Part shown: positions 1 to 12,500 of the stretch, piece after piece
Layout: each line of letters opens with the position of its first letter
Numbering within the stretch: the first letter of the stretch is position 1
NCBI GenBank assembly: GCA_026929865.2
Contig: CM049407.1
Coordinates: forward strand, 13,470,001 to 13,534,000
DNA from: Hyperoplus lanceolatus
Lineage: Eukaryota > Chordata > Actinopteri > Uranoscopiformes > Ammodytidae
Direction of reading: 5' to 3'
DNA length: 64,000 bases
The notes under the pieces: model-generated
The model's input: the letters and a program-made list of their open reading frames with translations, nothing else
The model's database searches: none
What the model was told of the DNA's origin: nothing
Translations under genes and position numbers: made by a program

Positions 1-243
1 TACAAAACACTTTTTACCATGAAATCACACATTTTAAATAGAGTAATTTTGATAATAATAATAATATAAAATTCACCGTGTTGGCTGATGTGCAAATCAA
101 AACCTATGCATATGCAAGTAAGACGCTTTTATTCAGCCCCATATCATTGAGGCACAATATCCAGGATTTAGCAAATTAACACACAGACTAGTAGCTTCTA
201 TCCCTCCGAACCCGGTAAAAAAATTGGCTTAATTCAGCGACTT

Positions 244-369
244 TTAAACGCTTCCCTTGCCTATTTTAGCAGGCGGGGCTCCGTCGACATGAGGGGATGC
301 TGCCGGGTCTCCTAAAGCCGAGCAGGCTGACAGCAGGACGGCGAGCAGCGGGAGAAGAGAGGCACCCAT
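244..369 (-). CDS. possible 41-residue secreted/anchored micropeptide ORF
   Basis: An ATG at 369-367 opens a short frame that ends in TAA at 246-244. The product begins MGASLLPLLAVLLSACSALG, a convincing signal peptide with a small-residue cleavage site near residue 20, then a short Pro/Ala-rich tail. Upstream lies CpG-rich sequence with two CCAAT boxes. Downstream, AATAAA on the minus strand lies at 133-128. Seen: the ORF, hydrophobic N-terminus, promoter-like block and poly(A) signal. Inferred: a tiny secreted peptide, or the first exon of a gene running off the left edge. No strong GT donor follows; a GC donor (AG/GCAAGG) inside the ORF is the only other option I see. No family recognised. 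Confidence 0.3.
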   Translation of the reverse strand: MGASLLPLLAVLLSACSALGDPAASPHVDGAPPAKIGKGSV

Positions 370-720
370 AGCGGCAACAGAGCAGAGGCCACCGGTAGGG
401 GAGGAGGCGACAGTTAACACATCAGGTCCACGTTACCTTCCCGCTTTCTCTCTCATTAGCACGGACTGGTTGTACGTGACGAGGCGGTTTACATATCGGT
501 TAACTATGTCGCTTTAAATTGATAAGTATTGAGGCGTTTTAACAAAGTGGTTTGGGATGCTGCTGCAGTAAAGATGGCTCGTTAACGGTCATCGTGATGC
601 GGATCAATTCACCAATCAACGGTCTACGTCCGGCAACATCACGTGGTCTCAAAGACTGGCCCTTTTTGACCAATCACAGCCGCCTAGCAGTTCGGCGGCC
701 CATGACTGGCTCTACGTACT
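370..720 (-). promoter_or_regulatory. CpG-rich promoter-like block with CCAAT boxes
   Basis: The stretch is richer in GC and CpG than its surroundings and carries CCAAT at 612-616 and 670-674 plus a CRE-like TACGTGACG near 474. It sits directly upstream of the minus-strand signal-peptide ORF. Position 1-243 otherwise shows only AT-rich sequence and the AATAAA already mentioned. Confidence 0.35.
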
Positions 721-854
721 TTAAGTAAAATTTTAGATGAGCTAATTCAAAATATGATACAGCACAATAGTATCGTTTCAACAAAACAAAATGGGGGAAA
801 AAAGTAAGGGTTTATTTTCTCTGTATAACTTCCCAGTAGAGAGCTTTCTCCACT

Positions 855-1824
855 CAGGGTTCCTACAGCTTAAGGCAAACTAGATTTTAGACATTTTAAT
901 GCTACTCAAATGAAATGACCAATTTAAAATAATCAAAACTGTAGCGAAATACCAGTTAAAGAAAATTTTAACAAAACACAAGTTCTTGATCCAGAGAAAA
1001 TGTAAGAACATCTACATCAAATGTTGAAAATAATTTTTTATTTGGTACGACATTTTATTTCAGATCATTCAAAATACACAACTAAAAAGCCCAAAACAAT
1101 AGTGTCACAGTAACTGTTGCAATGTGATATGGAAGTAAATGAGTGTCATCGGATTTTGAAAATAAAAAGCCAAAAAAAAAGCCACCCAAGCACCATTGTT
1201 ACTTGCGTTGCCGTTTGACATGGCTAAAACCTGATTTGCCTTCCTGCATCAGTCAGGGGTATCCAAGGCAACAAGCTAATATTCCCACTAGCTCTCTTTG
1301 CTCTTCCTTGGGTCCCCAAAGTTTTACTCTGAATTTCATACATGGGATTTTGCAGTTGAATTTGGCACGTTGAATTTTTTGTTGAATATTTCATTTTGAA
1401 TTTGAGAACATTGTAAAATAAAGGTGAAAATGAGTTGTTTAAAATGTAATGAGTTAAATTCAGAGGCAAAAAATTCAGATACATTATTTCAATGCTGCAA
1501 AAAATTCAGATACGTTATTTCAATGCATAAATATTCAGTGCTTAAAATTCAATGGCTTTTTATTTTCAAAATCCGATGACACTCATTTACTTCCATAATG
1601 TGACCATATCAGATCATGCCATACTAAATTGTGTGGTTTTTTAATATTTGTAAATTAAATTAATAAATTACCAATTAATTTGTTTCTTTTAAATCGAAAT
1701 TCAGAAAACATGCTTGAAAAAACAATGTCGTTTGAAAGAGTGATTTAAGACATTTTAATGGCAAATAAGGCCTTATTCTTAGTTTAACTTATTCAATGCC
1801 TTTTAAGGCCCTGTCGGAACCCTG
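855..1824. mobile_element. hAT-like non-autonomous element (CAGGGTTCC ends)
   Basis: The left end reads CAGGGTTCCTACAGC and the right end is its imperfect inverse (GTCGGAACCCTG). The interior is AT-rich with no transposase frame. A shorter relative with the same ends lies at 21788-22208. The target-site duplication is not clean, so the class rests on the ends alone. A TA-flanked MITE (1130-1595) is inserted inside it. Confidence 0.5.
1130..1595. mobile_element. MITE with ~42-bp perfect terminal inverted repeats, TA target site
   Basis: The first about 42 bases, beginning TGGAAGTAAATGAGTGTC, recur as an exact inverse at the right end, and TA flanks both sides (1128-1129, 1596-1597). The inside repeats short ATTCAGATAC and TTTCAATGC units and has no coding capacity. 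TA duplication and length fit a Tc1/mariner-type MITE. Confidence 0.8.
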
Positions 1825-1928
1825 TCCATTGATATTTAAATAAGAACATAAAAGGAATAGGATATGAAAATATAGGCAGGGGGGAAAAAATCCACAGGAC
1901 GACATATTAAAAAACAATGGAAGTTGCT

Positions 1929-2555
<627 letters not shown>

Positions 2556-5500
2556 TCACTTGGTAGAGCGTCTGGTGGGCTCTGAGGCGGTGGGAGGAGG
2601 CGGGGGGCCACGGCGGTCTAGGTCTTCTATGTAGAACATAATGAGCTTCCTGCGCTCCTCAGGGACACACTCCAGAACCAGGTACCGCTTGTCATTCTGC
2701 AGTATCTTCTCCACATCCTTCAGATGCTGCTCTGACTCCTGGATCAACTTTCTTGACCTGGGGGAAGGGATGATGTGAATAGGCACTCAGACGCAGGATG
2801 GTAGCAGTGTGAATCCTTTGAGACATTTCATATATTTTGACTGTTCAGAGAAAGGTGCACTTATTGTGAAAAATTCACTTTTACATGGTTTTCCAAAATT
2901 AATACGGGTCCCCCAGGTGTGACCAGAGAATCCCAAAGTATGAGGCAGGGCTCCAGACTAACTTTTTCATTGGGTGCACCGGTGCGCCTAACTTTTTCAT
3001 CTAGGTGCACCAGCATATATTTTGGGTGCACCAAATTAGTGCTGCACATTTTGGAGAAATTGTGCGATTGCGATTATAGTGGCCAATATTGCGATTAGCG
3101 ATGCAACATAATATATAAATGGAATTATGATTCTTGGTTTTCAAGGAAAATTTGAGATTATTGATAGTTTTGAAACTTGATCTCAATTTGAAACAAACAG
3201 ATATTAAGAATCATTGAAAATATATAGAAAATAAAGCTGTACTAGGCTAGCAGCCTACACTAGGGGTGTGAAAGTTTACAAAAATGTCTAAATGGTTAGT
3301 CTGCAATTTTTTTTGTGTACACATTTAACCATAATATGGGGGGGAGGGTCAACGTCACTTTTTTTGCCAAGGCTGTTGGAGTGACAGTGTGCAGTGAGAA
3401 AGACAAGCAGACAGACAGACAGAGGCAGTAATTTCCTGATTTTGCTTTTTGACTTAACTGATCATAACTGCCTAGTGATCATCTGTCATTAGACTGACTC
3501 CCTGTCAGGCCGTTGGGCTCGCAAGCCAAACAGCTGATTGGATCAGCTGTTTGAGACGGAGATGAAAACAAAAGTGAAACTGAAGGTGGAGCAGTTAAAT
3601 ATTTAAATTAATAAATATTGTAAGCAAACACAATAATGTGATGTGTTGTCTGCTTGAGTAGCCTACAGTAAATCACATCGCCCCCCACTCCTGGAGATAA
3701 TAGGCCTAATCATTTCCCAAAGTAAAAAAAAAGGTTTTCATTTATTGTTTTTTTCCTAAACGTTTATAATTTACCAAACGAGTAGCCTACACGTGTACAC
3801 CCCTTACCTACACTGTTTTCAAAATAATAAAACACTTAAATAAAAGTCTCTATCAGCTTACTGAAACTTGTGTGGCCCTTCACTCTCATGCATCCGACTT
3901 TTCTCCGCACTGAATTGATAGACTGGGCGAGTTGCCACCGGTCGCCACGCAACATATAGCCGCGACTATTACTTTCCAAGTTTTAGACAGCAGTTCAATG
4001 TGTTCAACGTCACCGTACTGAATCCTAAATATTCCCATATAGCAGACGTTGGCTTTGATTTCCGTCACAGCTCAGCGTGGATGCTGATGCGCGTCGGTGT
4101 CCATGTTTGTTTGTTTACTCTGCTGTCTGCACCATAGTCTGCACCTGTCTTGCACGCCGTGTAGGTGCAGCTACACACACACACACACACACACACTCAC
4201 TGTCAGAGGAGCCGCGGCGCGCTACCAAAAAGACGAGGGGAGCGGTTCGAATGTTTAGACACGCGCGCCCATTTGTGAGTAGTGTAATTTCTCTAGCTCA
4301 CATCGCGATTAGATGAATCGTGCAGCACAGCGCCCAATATTACGTAATACGGCGTGAAAAATTTTAGGTGCACTGGTGCGACCAGTGAAAATATCTGGGC
4401 GCACTCACAAGATTTTTGGGCGCACGTGTGCCCAAATTAGGCGCACTCTGGAGCCCTGTGAGGGAAAAAAACAACCCTCTCCAGTGTTTCCCACAGAATT
4501 TTTTGAAAGTGTGGGGGGGGGACCCCGACCCCCCTAGGGGGGTCCGGGGGTATGCTCCCCCGGAAGAAAATTTTGTACCTTTTAAATGTTAAATGCATCA
4601 ATCTGGTGTACTTTGAGGAACACTATTCCTATATAAATGGTGATTAAGATGGAGTTTAACACACTTATCAATGGTTAATGAATAAATAATTTTCTATGAT
4701 ACACATTTGAGCCATCAAAAAAATGAAGCAAAGGTGGTGGTTACCTGTGGTTCAAAAGAGTGAACACAAGCGCCCTTTTGTTTTATTAGATTGTTGAATT
4801 ACTAGTACTCAAATAACTGTGACTACAATCACGAAGGATAGCTCACAATATTCTTTCCAGCAGAGGGTGCTCTGCTGGAAAGGCAGCAGGCGCGCATATT
4901 ACCCACTCCCGACTCGGGGAGGTAGTGACGAAAAATAACAATACAGGACTCTTTCGAGGACCTGGGGCCTATCCGAAAAGTCCAATCTCCTAACCTATAC
5001 GCCTCCTTTCCTATGCCTTAACCCCTAAACGTCATCGGGGTTAAGGAGAGATGAAAGGTGCTTCCTATCGAACATAGGAAAGGACAGCGCTGTTTCAAAT
5101 GAATTCGACTCCACCTTTCCTAACCGACGTCATTGCGCGACGGCGAGTATTGCTGACGTGAGTCAGTAGCGTGAAACTACACTATTCTCCGAAAATTGAC
5201 TACAACAAGCGCTCGTTTGATCCATGTGTTCTTTTCATATTGAATTTAATCAGGTTGTCGCCAACAGAGTGAGAATCACTCCCTTATATCCCAATTCACA
5301 TGTGGAATAAAAAGAGGCTACACTTGTGTTAATGTTGAAATGAACTGCCCCCAGTAACTTCATTAAATGTGAAGTTGGTATTTTATTTTCTTATGGTGTA
5401 AATTATGTGCTACGAAAATAACTAAATTATGATTGGTCTTTTATGAGTTCTTTATTATCTTAATGGGGGGGGGGGGGTATTTTGTTTTAGCTGAGTTAAA

Positions 5501-6536
5501 TCTTCCTCTCTTCTCTTCTCCTCCCCTCTCTTCTGTTTTGCCTCTCGTTCGTATTCGTGTAGAGTCGGTAAACTCCGGCGGTGGCTTGTTGCTTTAAATA
5601 TTGCCGCCGTAAAGGATTATGGGATACCACTATCTCCTTTCCTTTGGCATAGGTTGGTCAGGAGTAGTCTCGCAAAGCCAGACCAAACTACAGCACGTAG
5701 TATGGTCTGGAAGCACTCTGTTTAGAGCCGTCTATTCGGGTGGGGAAACCGGGGGAAACTGGACTAGCCTGTTTGTATTTGTTTAAACCAATCACAATCA
5801 TCTAGGGCGGGGCTAACCCCGGGAAGCAGCAGCGGTGTCCTGCAAAATAGTGCCGGGGGGGGACTTATTTTGATGGAACGTCTTCACGTCCAGACGTCAG
5901 AGAAATGGCTAAACCCGCAAACGCCACACAAAAACTATTAAAGACAAAAGGAATATACATAGTGTGTTGCTTTCTAACCAGCATGTCAAGACACCATACA
6001 CTTTAGCCCCCGAGGAGCTCACGGGATAACTTAACCGGAGTTAACTAGCCACGTAGTGTTATCTCTGGTAACATTATCATCGGCGGTTGAGAGGACGGCT
6101 ACGGCGGTCGAGTAGAATTTTTAGCATTCGAGAACTTATGTAGTCAGAGCCGCAGTCCGTCTGTTTACAGGCAGAACAGGGTTTTGACGTTGTGAGCGCT
6201 ACACCAACTGCAGCAAGTAGCCGTAAGAGTTGCTAGGTGATAGTGGAAGCCGTTGGAATCTTTCCCCGTCGCTAAAACACCGCTGCTTAGTCCCTCACCA
6301 AAGAAAGGGAACAGCGGATCTTAATCTAGCTGGTTATAAGGTCCGGTGCTCAATTCAAACCCCCACGCTTCATTTTCCAGAGTTTATGAGGGTATTTCTG
6401 CCCGGGGGTAGTTGTACAATGAAGTTGGACAGCTAGGCTAGGCTAAACTAGGCTGCGTCCCCGGACCGCCGCCAATATTATTATCCCGAAGTATAGCCAC
6501 ACTTTATTTCCGTCTACAGTAATGTGACTTCTCACA

Positions 6537-6577
<41 letters not shown>

Positions 6578-9500
6578 CGCTGCACATAAGCACACGGGTT
6601 GACTGTGAGCGAATTGTTTCCGAATTTGAGGGGGATCACAATAGGGGAAAGCCAGCAACCGGAAAAGGAGGGGGCTGCGTTGCTTTTCGACGCAAGCGAA
6701 TAGACGCTGGCGGAAGTGGTCATGCCAGACTAGTCAGGAGTAACCTATGCTAAAGGAGGGTTAAAGGATGAATCGAGGCTCCTTTCCTATGCCTTTCCTA
6801 AGCATTTTGGGAATTCGGATCACCTATCCGCCGAGTACTTCCGGTTCATCTCGATAGGAAAGGAAATTTCCTATGCAAAAAAAAGTTTTCGGATAGGCCC
6901 CTGTAATTGGAATGAGTACACTTTAAATCCTTTAACGAGGATCCATTGGAGGGCAAGTCTGGTGCCAGCAGCCGCGGTAATTCCAGCTCCAATAGCGTAT
7001 CTTAAAGTTGCTGCAGTTAAAAAGCTCGTAGTTGGATCTCGGGATCGAGCTGACGGTCCGCCGCGAGGCGAGCTACCGTCTGTCCCAGCCCCTGCCTCTC
7101 GGCGCCCCCTCGATGTTCTTAACTGACCCCGCGGGGTCCGAAGCGTTTACTTTGAAAAAATTAAGAGTGTTCAAAGGCAATACAGTCACAGCGCGTGTTG
7201 ACACCGCAGGGGGAGGGGCTGATTGACTCGGGGAGATTGAAGCCTCGATCCCTCAAGCGGCGCTTTGATAATACGTCCATGATTGAAGGAAATATTGTTT
7301 CTTGAGATCACAGCGCGAATCACACGTTAAAGATTTTTATGCGGAAATGCTATTGTTTCCAAGTGAAACTCGCGCATTGCAAATGAAATGTATACATGTA
7401 TATTTTTTAAATAGTAAAATATACATATATCAAAAAAAAATAAAAAATGAAAGTGTGGCGGGGCAAAATGAAAGTGTGGCGGCCCGCCACGGAATGATAC
7501 ATTAGTGGGAAACTCTGTGCTCTCTTTTTCTCCACATCCAGCTTTCTGAGAACCTGTATTTAAAAGCCCCAGTCAGATTTCTTCCCCCTTATGACATCAT
7601 AGGAGAATAATCTGTAATATTTCTGGGCTGCGATTGTATCAGGTTGCCGGATAAAAACATATATACTCAACAAAAATATAAACGCAACACTTTTGTTTTT
7701 GCTCCCATTTTTCATGAGATGAGCTGATCTGACATCATGATTAGTGCACAGGTGTACCTTAGACTGTCCACAATAAAAGGCCACCCTGAAATGTGCAGTT
7801 TTGTCTCACAGCAAAATGCCACAAGCATTGAGGGAGCGTGCAATTGGCATGCTGACAGCAGGAATGTCAACCAGATCTGTTGCTCGTGCATTGAATGTTC
7901 ATTTCTCCACCATAAGCCGTATCCAAAGGTTTCAGAACTTCGCACAGCCATTGAAGAGGAGTGGACCAACATTCCACAGGCCACAATTGACAATCTGATA
8001 AACTCTATGCGAAGAAGATGTGTTGCACTGCATGAGGCAAATGGTGGTCACACCAGATACTGACTGGTTCTGAGTCCCCAGACCCACAATAAAGCAAAAA
8101 AAATGCACATTTCAGAGTGGCCTTTTATTGTGGACAGTCTAAGGCACACCTGTGCACTAATCATGATGTCAGATCAGCATCTTGATCTGGCACACCTGTG
8201 AGGTGGGATGGATTATCTCAGCAAAGCAGAAGTGCTCACTATCACACATTTAGACAGATTTGTGAACAATGTTTGAGAGAAATGGTAATATTGTGTATCT
8301 GGAATGAATTTTAGATCTTTAAGTCCATCTCATGAAAAATGGGAGCAAAAACAAAAGTGTTGCGTTTATATTTTTGTTGAGTGTATGTGGTGTTTTTAAT
8401 AGGGATGTACCGAACATTCGGACACCGAAAATATTCGGCCGGAAATGGCAGAATAAGTAATTTTCGGTTTCGGCCCGAAACAATTAAAAGGCCGAACAAA
8501 ATTACCGAACATTGACGAACTAAATGACAATAAGGAAATATGTTTTTAAAAGAGCTGCGCGCTTGTAAACCAGGAAATGGAAGTAAAGAGAGACTTAACC
8601 GTATGCGAGTCCACGTCTCTTTGTGAGTGCGCAGCAGACTGCTGTCTGTAAGGTGCGTGCATGAAAATGTCAGAGTCCAGTGTGGGAGCATTTTTAAAAA
8701 CTGGATAAAACACGGCGCAGTGCAATGCTGAATTAAGTTAAAACGCTAGACCAAGACTGTTGTTCAATCACCTTAGAAACACAAAAGCCTTGCACAAGCG
8801 AAGGGTGAAACTCAGTGACGGTTGGTAATGGTCACAGTGACACCTCGCCCCCGGTGAGAGCCGCAGCGCAAAAAAACTCTGTTTTGACGCCTAAAATGAC
8901 AAAAGGAGATATCCCTTTTGGGGGGAAAGGCTCCTACGATCTGATTGCATTTCTCAAGCCTGAATACACAGAGCCATGTCGGAAAACTGACTGCGCAACT
9001 AATGAATATGTCCATTGAGCATCCTCCCTCGTTAGTTTCAGTCTACAACCGAAAAAGTTACAATCACCTCCTAAGGATGGACATCGTTTAAAGCCTCTCA
9101 TTGTTATGATCAGGGCTTTGATGCAAATTCTGATGTCTGAACATTACGGTGGAAGCTGTGGTGCACTTTTTTTTAGAGCAACTCAACCTGCACTGCAAAA
9201 AAATATAAAAAAGGCAATAAGTCGATCTTTTTGTAGATTCATCCCCATATAAGTCAAGGTACAAATCAATGAGTGGTTCACAATTAAATTCCTAGTAAAA
9301 TGTTAATTTTACTCTTAGATTTTAAGGTTTTACTATTTCTTTATTTATTAGTGTTGCTTTTTAGTTGTAGCTATGTTTGAGGAGAACATTTGGGAGTTCA
9401 TGTATGCAATGTTGGAAGAATTGGCAAAATAAATAAACAAAACTGCAAAAGCCTCTTTCGGTATTCGGTTTCGGCTATTCGGCCAACTGTTTAATTTTAT

Positions 9501-12500
9501 TCGGTTTCGGCCAAGAATTTTCATTTCGGTGCATCCCTAGTTTTTAATTGCTATTAGCTTTTTTTTTTAAATATGCTTCTCTAGTATGTAAGATTGAGTG
9601 TTCAGACCTGTATGTGATGAACTTTGTCTCCTTTAGCAGGGTTCTGAAGTCAGCTTTGGCTGTGATGTACTTGTCTTTGATGTAGTCTTCGAACTCCCGC
9701 TGTCTTTTCTACAAACACATCAGACACAGCAAATCAGGGAAGAGGGACATGCATTTGACATCAAAGTGTTACCGCCCTAATTCAACCCTCAACAATAACA
9801 CCGGTAAGACAGAGATAAACACCATTAAGACAGAGATAAAAATATCAACCGCACAATAACGTGCAGCTGTTTTAAGGTTCAGACCTGTTAATGCTTCAAA
9901 TGAGATGTTGATAAAGGAGAGTGACTGTATTGAGCAGGACTCTGATTAAATTACAGTAAGGTTATATAACATGGCCAAGTTCAACCTAACAGAATTGTTT
10001 ATTATCAATCATGCTTGAGATTCTTGCAACAAAACTACAGTACGACATAACTAGATTTACAAAACTCAAATTATTGTCAGAAAGTGTCTGTAATCTTTTA
10101 TAGCCTCAATATTATACAAGCACAAGGACATAGGCAGCTAGTAAACCAACAACAAGCCTTACTCTGTCACTGGAGGAGAACTTGATACAGCGAGGGTCCT
10201 CCTTGATAATCTTCTTCACCTCCTTCCATGTAGTCGTAAGAGTGATCTGCAATCAGGGACCAAGTTGATGCAGGTCGATCAGAATAATTGATAAAAAAAA
10301 AACACATTAAAATGTATTATTTCTGGTTTTATTTTTCCTTCTAGCCACGCTGGTTATTACAAATAATAAAAAAGGAAATAAAGATCAAATATTTACTTTA
10401 TTACAGATGCCTTTTTTCACTTCTCACCATGCTGGTCTCATCCAGTAGCTGCCTGAAATGTTCTTTCTTCTTCTTGGCGAGGGCTTCGACGTGGTCATTG
10501 AACAGCTTCTCCTTCTCCTCTCTCTCCAGCAGTGACGCCGACTCCCAGCGATGGTCCTTCCGCAGGTTACGGCGTGTGTCTGACCAAGCTGCATCTGAAG
10601 ACCGTACCTGAGTAATGAATGAATCAAAAAAAAATATTAGAAAAAAATTAAATGCAGAGGAAATGGAAATGTGATTTAAAGCTATAGTGTGTAACATTTG
10701 AATACAAATGAATGTCAGTTCGATTCAAGCCATTGCCAAACAAGTTGACACAAAGTTGATTAAGCTATCAGCTCCACAAAAATCCCAAGAAGCGCCCAAG
10801 AAATGTTTCAGTTGTTTATTCTACTGCTAAGCTAAAACCTGGACGTACAGCAGAAGGTATACAATCCATGTGTGTTCACTGAATGCTTATCTCATGTAGT
10901 GGCTTTTAAAGTTTATGTAGAAGCTCAGAATGGAGATAAAACTATGGCTAAATTAAGATGTTACTTTCCCATTTTTTCTGATCAGATTTTGTGAAAAAGT
11001 GACAGACGATAATATGACCTGTTAGTTTGATCACAGTACTGCAAAGTTCCTGAGGAAATAGGAAAGCTACAGGGCCTCTCACCATGTCAGACATGAGGGC
11101 TTTGAAATGCTGGATGGCCTCCTCCCTTTTGTGCTGCTCCCTCTCTCTGTCGATCTCTTTGGTCTGTTCTGATCGGGCCTTCTGCACCTCCCGCTCCCTC
11201 TCTCGGAGACTGGCATCGATGCGAGCCTGCCGCTCCAACTCTCGCTCCTTATCGATGTCCACACTCTATGGAAGATGACACAAATGGTCACTTTCGGTTT
11301 CACACAGCGACGATGCCGACTTTGCTTTGCTGCCTAGCAAGGGCTGTAAATCAGTGTTAGCAACAACTGGGCTGGAATGAATCTATAATGCCTTATCCAG
11401 TGTAAATGAATCAATCTAAAGAACCAAACACATTAACACACACATCACACACTCTTGGTTAATGTATACTGGGGATGTGGATTTGTAATGTATATTAATG
11501 TAATATCAGGCTTCCCACATTGTTTTTAATATCAAATTTAAGGGACCAACCAACATAGTTTGAGACATGAATCAAGGCTTGTTATGAAACTAGGGTGCAA
11601 AAATGGCGAGAAACAGAAAACATATACATTTGCAGTTGAAACTACTGTAAAAATAAATATATGTTATCTAGTCCTTAAATATAATAAAGTGCAGCTTATT
11701 TGTCTGCTTACATTTCAGAGATACTTAAAAAGTAAATATAAGGGGTAAAAAATATAAATTACGTGCGTGTCCAATTATCTATGCAACCTATCTATTACGC
11801 GTTGTGTTCTGTCCACAATTCATACCTACAGGTACAGTAAGTAAAAAGCAAAGTTCACTTCAACATCTGTACAATATCTGTCCACATCTGATATCACTAG
11901 CGCATACTGCAGTCATCATCTTCCATACAGAAATCTCCTACCTTAGATTGTTTTTCCATGTAGTGTTTGAAAAGCTCTTCCCTGAGTGCGGAGCTATCCA
12001 CAGCTTTGTATCGTGGGTCAGTTTCTAGCCTCTCTTTCAATTTGCTCCACCGCTGGCTTCCCTCTAGGTGCTGCTCAGTCAGGAGATCAAAGAAATCTGT
12101 CTTCACCTGAAAGCAAAACACATGGACACCAGAAAAACATGTTGAGCAGGGGAGCAGGACCGTGCAGATGGTGGGACCTCACTTCTGCAGAGGCCTCGGT
12201 TAATGGTCAATCGACCTCTTTAACCTCAAAAGATGGAATAAATTGTGAGCGATACCTTCTCTCCTCTGGACTTGGAATCCTCTTTCTCTCTCTTTCTCAT
12301 AGCGACAATGAATTCCATGAAGATTGCCTCCCTGTCCTTCATCTTCTCTATTGTCTTGAATCGCGGGTCTCGGCCGTTCTTTACAGCAAATTCGCTAAAC
12401 GTTGTTCTGTTAAAAAGAACGAAAAGACAACACTGCCATTTCAGTTTTTTTTTTTACACAGAAAAGTGGACAGTTACAAAAAAATTATCTCTTCACCACA

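Larger units (their letters stand above)
4482..7517. mobile_element. outer composite element with CAGTGTTTCCCAC ends
   Basis: The left end CAGTGTTTCCCAC and right end GTGGGAAACTCTG are near-inverses, and GAAAGTGTGG recurs just inside both. No clean target duplication is visible. The left arm carries a G/C-rich block with GGGGTCCGGGGG that recurs at three other places in the window. The interior holds an 18S rDNA fragment, split by a Harbinger-like element, itself split by a hAT. Confidence 0.5.

Noticed and set aside
6901-7181. Functional rRNA gene
   Set aside because: Only about 360 nt of 18S, with substitutions, split by transposons and with no 5.8S or 28S nearby.
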